A DNA stretch of 64,000 bases from Acidaminococcus massiliensis (GTDB lineage Bacteria > Bacillota > Negativicutes > Acidaminococcales > Acidaminococcaceae), in contig NZ_LT608315.1 in NCBI RefSeq assembly GCF_900095825.1, forward strand, positions 200,318 through 264,317. The letters run 5' to 3'. Of the stretch, positions 60,235 through 64,000 are shown piece by piece. The position numbers were made by a program, and so were the translations under genes. Under the pieces are notes generated by a model. That model did not search any database. It was not told where the DNA came from and was given only the letters and a program-made list of their open reading frames with translations. The number at the start of each line of letters is the position of its first letter. Position 1 is the stretch's first letter.

Positions 60235-60813
60235 TTACTTGTCGATTTTCAGATCCAGGAAATTCCGGATGATGTTCATGCCTTCCGGGGTCAGGATGGA
60301 TTCCGGATGGAACTGGAGCCCATAGATGGGATACTTCCGGTGTTCCACCGCCATCACCTCTCCGTCTTCCGTAGTGGCCGTCGGTTTCAGCACTTCCGGC
60401 AGGGTCTCCGGATCGATGGCCAGGGAATGGTACCGCCCTACCAGGATCTGTTCCGGCAGTCCCTTGAACAGGGGGGATGTCCGGTCCAGGGTCACCGTGG
60501 ACTGTTTCCCGTGCATCAGCTGCCGGGCATAGGTGACGGTACCTCCGAACACTTCCCCGATGGCCTGATGGCCCAGACACACCCCCAGGATGGGGAATTC
60601 CCCCTTCAGTTCCCGGAGGGCCGGTTCACAGACCCCGGCATCACAGGGCCGTCCAGGCCCCGGAGACAGGACCAGATGGTCCGGGTGGAGCTTCCGGATC
60701 CCCTCCACCGTAATGGCATCGTTCCGGATCACCTGGATGTCCGGGTTCAGAGTGCCCATGTATTGATACAGATTGTAGGTAAAGCTGTCGTAGTTATCGA
60801 TGATCAGTTCCAT
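60235..60813 (-). CDS. trpG: Anthranilate synthase glutamine amidotransferase subunit
   Basis: A 192-residue class I amidotransferase giving ammonia to TrpE. It carries LVLSPGPGRP, the nucleophile in GVCLGHQAIGEVFGG and the His-Glu of LQFHPESILTPEG. It starts one base after trpE. It may also serve PabB, as is common, but no pab gene is here. Confidence 0.96.
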   Translation of the reverse strand: MELIIDNYDSFTYNLYQYMGTLNPDIQVIRNDAITVEGIRKLHPDHLVLSPGPGRPCDAGVCEPALRELKGEFPILGVCLGHQAIGEVFGGTVTYARQLMHGKQSTVTLDRTSPLFKGLPEQILVGRYHSLAIDPETLPEVLKPTATTEDGEVMAVEHRKYPIYGLQFHPESILTPEGMNIIRNFLDLKIDK

Positions 60814-60814
60814 G

Positions 60815-62278
60815 TTACGCCTCCGTGGTTGCTTCCAGCGCCTGCCGTACAGCCGCTGCCTTGTTGATGGTCTCCATGAATTCGTCTTCCACCTTGGAAT
60901 CGGCCACGATGCCGCTGCCGGTCTGGAAGGAAACGGTGTCTCCGTATTTTACGGCGGTGCGGATCACAATGCAGATGTCCATGTTCCCGGCAAAATCCAG
61001 GTATCCCATGCCTCCGCCGTAGGGGCCCCGCCGTTCCGGTTCCAGTTCATCCAGGATCTCACAGGCCCGGACTTTGGGAGCTCCGGAAAGGGTCCCGGCC
61101 GGGAAGGCGGCACACAGGGTATCGATGGCGTCCTTGTCTGCCTTCAGGGTGCCGGTGACCCGGGTAGTCATGTGCATCACATGGGAGAATTTTTTCACCA
61201 GAAGATGATCATGTACTTTGACGGAGCCGAATTCTGCTACCTTTCCCACATCGTTCCGGGCCAGGTCCACCAGCATATTGTGTTCTGCCAGTTCCTTGGG
61301 ATCCGTCTGCATATCCCGTTCCAGGGCTTTGTCCTCCTCTTCCGTCTTCCCTCTCCGCCGGGTGCCGGCGATGGGCATGGAGGTGATTTCCCGGTCCTGG
61401 ACCTTGATCAGAGTTTCTGGAGAAGAACCGGCGATTTCCACCTTGTCGTTCTTCAGCAGCACCATGTATTGGGAAGGATTGGTGGTCCGGAGGATCCGGT
61501 ACATGTTGAAAAGATCCTGATTGTAGGAAGCGGAGAACCGCTGGGAATACACCGCCTGGAAAATATCTCCCTGACGGATATGTTCCTTGATTTTTTCTAC
61601 ATTTCCTGCATAGGTCTCTTTATCCTGGTTGCTGGTGATGGGTCCCAGCTGGGCCGGAGTGAATTCCGGAGGAACCACCGGCTGCCGGACCAAGGCTTCC
61701 ATGGCATCCAGGTTCTTCTGGGCCTTGGCGTAATTTCCATCCAAGTCGTCGGTCTTGATGTTTACGATCAGGTACATTTTCTGGAGCACCCGGTCGAAGG
61801 CAATCACCTTGTCGAAGAGCATCAGGTCGAAATCTGGAAAGTCCGTAGCTTTAGCCGGATCGAAATGGAGACTGGGTTCACAGTATTGGAAGAAATCATA
61901 GGAGAAATATCCCACGAACCCGCCGGTAAAAGGCGGCAGCCCGGGGACCTTGGGAACCCGATAGGCCTTCAGGATGGACCGGAGAGCTTCCAAGGGCTGT
62001 TTGGGGTCCACCGGGATCTGGCTGCCGGCAAATTCCACCTGGGCACTTTGGTCCTTGGCCCGGAGCCGGGCAATGGGGTCGAATCCGATGAAAGAATACC
62101 GGCCGGCCTGGTCATTTTGTTCCAGGCTTTCCAGCAGGAAGTACCGGCTGCTTTCCTTCCTCACCAGGCTCACCAGCCCGATGGGGGTAGCCGTATCTGC
62201 CAGGATTTCCCGGACCACTGGCACCGCCGCATATCCCTGGGACAGGGCTTTGATTTCTTCCAGACTCTGTTGTTTCAT
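60815..62278 (-). CDS. trpE: Anthranilate synthase component I
   Basis: A 487-residue chorismate-utilising enzyme. The Trp feedback site motif LLES is present (RYFLLESLEQN). The catalytic domain has IKEHIRQGDIFQAVYSQRF, IAGTRRRGKTEEEDKALE and GGGMGYLDFAGNMDICIVIR (split in two: GGGMGYLDF, AGNMDICIVIR). First gene of the trp operon; GAGGA site upstream. Transcription is controlled by the T-box leader. Confidence 0.97.
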   Translation of the reverse strand: MKQQSLEEIKALSQGYAAVPVVREILADTATPIGLVSLVRKESSRYFLLESLEQNDQAGRYSFIGFDPIARLRAKDQSAQVEFAGSQIPVDPKQPLEALRSILKAYRVPKVPGLPPFTGGFVGYFSYDFFQYCEPSLHFDPAKATDFPDFDLMLFDKVIAFDRVLQKMYLIVNIKTDDLDGNYAKAQKNLDAMEALVRQPVVPPEFTPAQLGPITSNQDKETYAGNVEKIKEHIRQGDIFQAVYSQRFSASYNQDLFNMYRILRTTNPSQYMVLLKNDKVEIAGSSPETLIKVQDREITSMPIAGTRRRGKTEEEDKALERDMQTDPKELAEHNMLVDLARNDVGKVAEFGSVKVHDHLLVKKFSHVMHMTTRVTGTLKADKDAIDTLCAAFPAGTLSGAPKVRACEILDELEPERRGPYGGGMGYLDFAGNMDICIVIRTAVKYGDTVSFQTGSGIVADSKVEDEFMETINKAAAVRQALEATTEA

Positions 62279-62301
62279 TTCTGTTCCTCCTCACTGATAA
62301 A

Positions 62302-62337
62302 AGAAAAGTATCCGGGCTGATCATTCCACCCGGATAC
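62302..62337 (-). terminator. Second terminator-like hairpin between the T-box and trpE
   Basis: A nine-bp stem GTATCCGGG/CCCGGATAC (62308-62316 with 62329-62337) is followed on minus by TTTTCTTTT. It lies after the T-box terminator and just before the trpE ribosome site. Confidence 0.65.
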
Positions 62338-62340
62338 CTG

Positions 62341-62630
62341 CACTGCAATAAAAAACACCTGTCCCTCTACAAGGACAGGTGTCATAACCTGCGGTACCAC
62401 CCTGTAATGGAGCCAAAGCTCCACACCTCAAGCAGAATGCCAACACATTCCTCACCGATAACGTCGGTGCTGCGTCGCGGGATACTTTCCGAAGATTTCA
62501 TCGCGCCCTCAGTGGTCCATTTGTCAGACTGCCACGATCCGGCTCTCAGCTTCCCGGACTCTCTGTGCGCACATTTTCTGGCGTTATCTCCACCTCAAAG
62601 GTTTTTGGTTCTTATTGAATTGATGGTTGT
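62341..62630 (-). promoter_or_regulatory. Trp-specific T-box riboswitch leader of the trp operon
   Basis: On minus the T-box sequence AGGGTGGTACCGCAGG (62388-62403) is clear, followed by the terminator stem ACACCTGTCC/GGACAGGTGT and TTTTTT. Upstream, Stem I has the expected GAGAGTCC and GCTGAGAG features. The specifier is TGG (complement of 62517-62519, in AAATGGACC), matching tRNA-Trp. Uncharged tRNA-Trp should stabilise the antiterminator and switch on trpEGDCFBA. Confidence 0.93.
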
Positions 62631-62659
62631 ATAGTAGCACTGGAGAAAGAACTTGTCAA
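62631..62659 (-). promoter_or_regulatory. Promoter of the trp operon
   Basis: On minus, consensus TTGACA (62654-62659), 17 bases, TACTAT (62631-62636), directly before the T-box leader. 62660-62729 holds only AT-rich sequence. Confidence 0.75.
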
Positions 62660-62729
62660 ATATTTTTCTTGAAAAAGATAAAATTGTTCACTTCTGTATC
62701 TCATTTAACACTTTTTGTTTCTATACAGT

Positions 62730-63020
62730 TTACTCTTTCTCATAAACATCTGCAAATTCAGCTTTGCGGTCGAACTGGACCCGAGCATAAGAACACTGGG
62801 GAATGATCTTCACTCCGGCTTCCCGGGCCATATCCGCCACCGCCCGGACCAGTTTCCCAGCCAGGCCCTGGCCCCCGTATCGGGGATCCACAATGGTATG
62901 TTCCAAGGTCCACACCCCGGGACGGGACACCACATAGGTACATTTTCCGATTTCTTCCGCCCCATCATACAGGGCCGCCCGGAAATTTTCCGGTTCCTTC
63001 ACAAGACGAATGGTTTCCAT
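62730..63020 (-). CDS. Small GNAT-fold N-acetyltransferase (YjdJ/GTLF3B type)
   Basis: A 96-residue minimal acetyltransferase. It has the acetyl-CoA site of the family: LEHTIVDPRYGGQGLAGKLV, then AREAGVKIIPQCSYARVQFD. The start at 63020 has an AAGGAG site; a TTG five codons upstream is less likely. The substrate is unknown. It is likely monocistronic. Confidence 0.85.
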   Translation of the reverse strand: METIRLVKEPENFRAALYDGAEEIGKCTYVVSRPGVWTLEHTIVDPRYGGQGLAGKLVRAVADMAREAGVKIIPQCSYARVQFDRKAEFADVYEKE

Positions 63021-63062
63021 GAGTTCTCCTTTCAAGGCCTGGCCGCTGAAACAGCCAGGCCA

Positions 63063-63093
63063 GTCAACGGTCAGCTGTCAACGGTCAACGGCC
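63063..63093. repeat. Short tandem GTCAACGGTC/GTCAACGG repeat
   Basis: Three copies of GTCAACGG (starting at 63063, 63077 and 63084) surround a CAGCTG core in the gap between the acetyltransferase and the next gene. Function not known; it may be an intergenic dispersed element. Confidence 0.5.
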
Positions 63094-63134
63094 GATGGAA
63101 GAAAACTGCTTGGGCAGTTTTCCGTAGATCTGGA

Positions 63135-63470
63135 TCAATCGGTGCAGGCAGTGACTTTTAGGTTTTCGCAGCCAATGACCATATGGTCTCCTGAATTGAA
63201 CAGGATATCCATTTTGATCTTTTTGTTTTGTCTCTTTGTGGTCACGCTGAAAATATAGGTGCCTCTTCCCCAAGGTTCCCGGCAGCTCATGAGAAAAGCA
63301 TACAGTCCTTGGGCTTCCACTACTGCCCTGGTATGAGGATTGGCCAGTTGAATCACCAAATTGGCCCGTTTGTTTCCGTAATCCAAATTGACGGACAGGA
63401 TTTCCCCATCATGGAAGTTCAGTTCACCCCAATCACAGTCTATTTTCCATCTTCTTTTTTCCATCATCAT
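63135..63470 (-). CDS. Hypothetical protein
   Basis: A 111-residue protein I do not recognise. It is beta-rich with a repeated pattern (DGEILSVNLDYGNKRANLVI and later FSVTTKRQNKKIKMDILF), no signal peptide and no membrane segment. The start has several ATGs (63470, 63467 and 63464). It lies between a GNAT gene and an L,D-transpeptidase gene, same strand. The amino-acid composition is plausible for a real gene but coding is not certain. Confidence 0.5.
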   Translation of the reverse strand: MMMEKRRWKIDCDWGELNFHDGEILSVNLDYGNKRANLVIQLANPHTRAVVEAQGLYAFLMSCREPWGRGTYIFSVTTKRQNKKIKMDILFNSGDHMVIGCENLKVTACTD

Positions 63471-63502
63471 ACCTTTTGAGCAGGCAGCTCTAGCGCTACT
63501 TT

Positions 63503-64000
63503 CTACTCTTCCACCGTCACCTTCGTCCCCACCTTCACATAGGGCTTCAGTTTTTGCAGATCTTCGTTGTTCATCCGGATGCAGCCTTCGGAGGCACGGG
63601 TACCGATGGAGGCTGGATCATGGGTGCCGTGGATGCCGATACCGTCCCACTTTCCCTTGCTCAGGCTCCGGGTATCCAGGCTGATGAACCAAGGCCCGTA
63701 GGCGTGCTGGATCACCCCTTTGCCGTCGTGGAAATCATGGGACCAGCTGGAAGCATCGATGATTTCATCCACCGGAAAAGTTCCCTCCGGTGTCTTCATA
63801 TCCCCGCTCACCTGCTTCTGTCCGGGGTTCTTCCCCAGGGCTACCGGCCATTTGGCCACTGGATCTCCATGATCCAGGAGAACCAGGGTGAACTCCCCTT
63901 TTTTGATCAGCAGGGAGTAGTCATGAGGCTCAGGGGTCTGGCGTACTTCCCCAGTGACAGCGGTCTCTGCCGAGGGCTCGGCTGCCTTCTCCGCCTGCTG
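63503..64000 (-). CDS. L,D-transpeptidase (YkuD domain), 5' part cut by window edge
   Basis: The frame stays open to the window edge, giving 165 residues of a longer protein. The YkuD catalytic motif is IGIHGTHDPASIGTRASEGC with the His and the Cys nucleophile, followed by IRMNNEDLQKL. Before it are LLIKKGEFTLVLLDHG and a Gln/Glu/Ala-rich stretch at the edge that looks like a periplasmic linker. It should make 3-3 cross-links or attach proteins to peptidoglycan. The N-terminus and any signal peptide are beyond position 64000. Confidence 0.92.
   Translation of the reverse strand, partial: QQAEKAAEPSAETAVTGEVRQTPEPHDYSLLIKKGEFTLVLLDHGDPVAKWPVALGKNPGQKQVSGDMKTPEGTFPVDEIIDASSWSHDFHDGKGVIQHAYGPWFISLDTRSLSKGKWDGIGIHGTHDPASIGTRASEGCIRMNNEDLQKLKPYVKVGTKVTVEE

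Noticed and set aside
1-64000. CRISPR arrays, insertion sequences, prophage and tRNA genes
   Set aside because: No regularly spaced repeats, transposase or integrase motifs, or cloverleaf-type sequences were noticed by eye. A tRNAscan and repeat search would be needed to exclude weak cases.

Overview
The window looks like the chromosome of a diderm Firmicute (Negativicutes), most likely Acidaminococcaceae and perhaps Acidaminococcus. This is inferred from gene content, not from a database match. Firmicute traits are a Trp-type T-box leader on the trp operon, a SAM-I riboswitch on metK, a PASTA kinase/phosphatase pair and an LCP-family protein. Outer-membrane traits are TonB-ExbB-ExbD and an AsmA-like protein. 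G+C is fairly high in genes, and intergenic stretches are AT-rich with strong sigma-A-type promoters. No insertion sequence, phage, CRISPR array or tRNA was found. Almost every gene lies on the minus strand; only three lie on plus.

Layout. 1-660: the 5' end of a 16S rRNA gene and its promoters, reading out of the window. 676-3131: envelope genes (M48 protease, DUF805, DUF3298). 3218-6814: a compact tonB-exbD-exbB-ABC ATPase-binding lipoprotein operon with no permease. 6869-20664: housekeeping genes (AsmA-like, rpe, rsgA, prkC, stp, rlmN, rsmB, DUF116, fmt, def, priA, metK). 20887-23305: citC, a LUD protein and a reverse rubrerythrin. 23441-26900: bioY-hemC-cobA/hemD-sirC, feeding siroheme or corrinoid synthesis. 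27175-34150: a LysR regulator, a GT39-type membrane glycosyltransferase, DUF5714, pepD and a YfcC-type carrier.

34439-53825 is the most interesting part: a likely catabolic island. It holds a type I 3-dehydroquinate dehydratase, an acylating aldehyde dehydrogenase divergent from a LysR gene, and a long minus-strand gene run. That run is TIM-barrel protein, shikimate-dehydrogenase-like protein, TRAP transporter (DctQ, DctM, DctP), LysR, ThDP enzyme, isocitrate-lyase/PEP-mutase-family lyase, HMG-CoA-lyase-like protein and a frameshifted AEC carrier. A second copy of the TRAP plus dehydrogenase module, with an intact AEC carrier, follows at 48863-53825. The set resembles myo-inositol catabolism in logic: oxidise, dehydrate, open the ring with a ThDP enzyme, cleave with lyases, then make an acyl-CoA. 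The shikimate-type enzymes point instead to a carboxylated cyclitol such as quinate or shikimate. That substrate is my inference. Both dehydrogenases have a changed substrate pocket and a predicted NAD-type cofactor site.

54155-64000: an LCP protein, the full trpEGDCFBA operon behind a T-box, a small GNAT acetyltransferase, a small unknown protein and the 3' part of an L,D-transpeptidase gene cut by the window edge.
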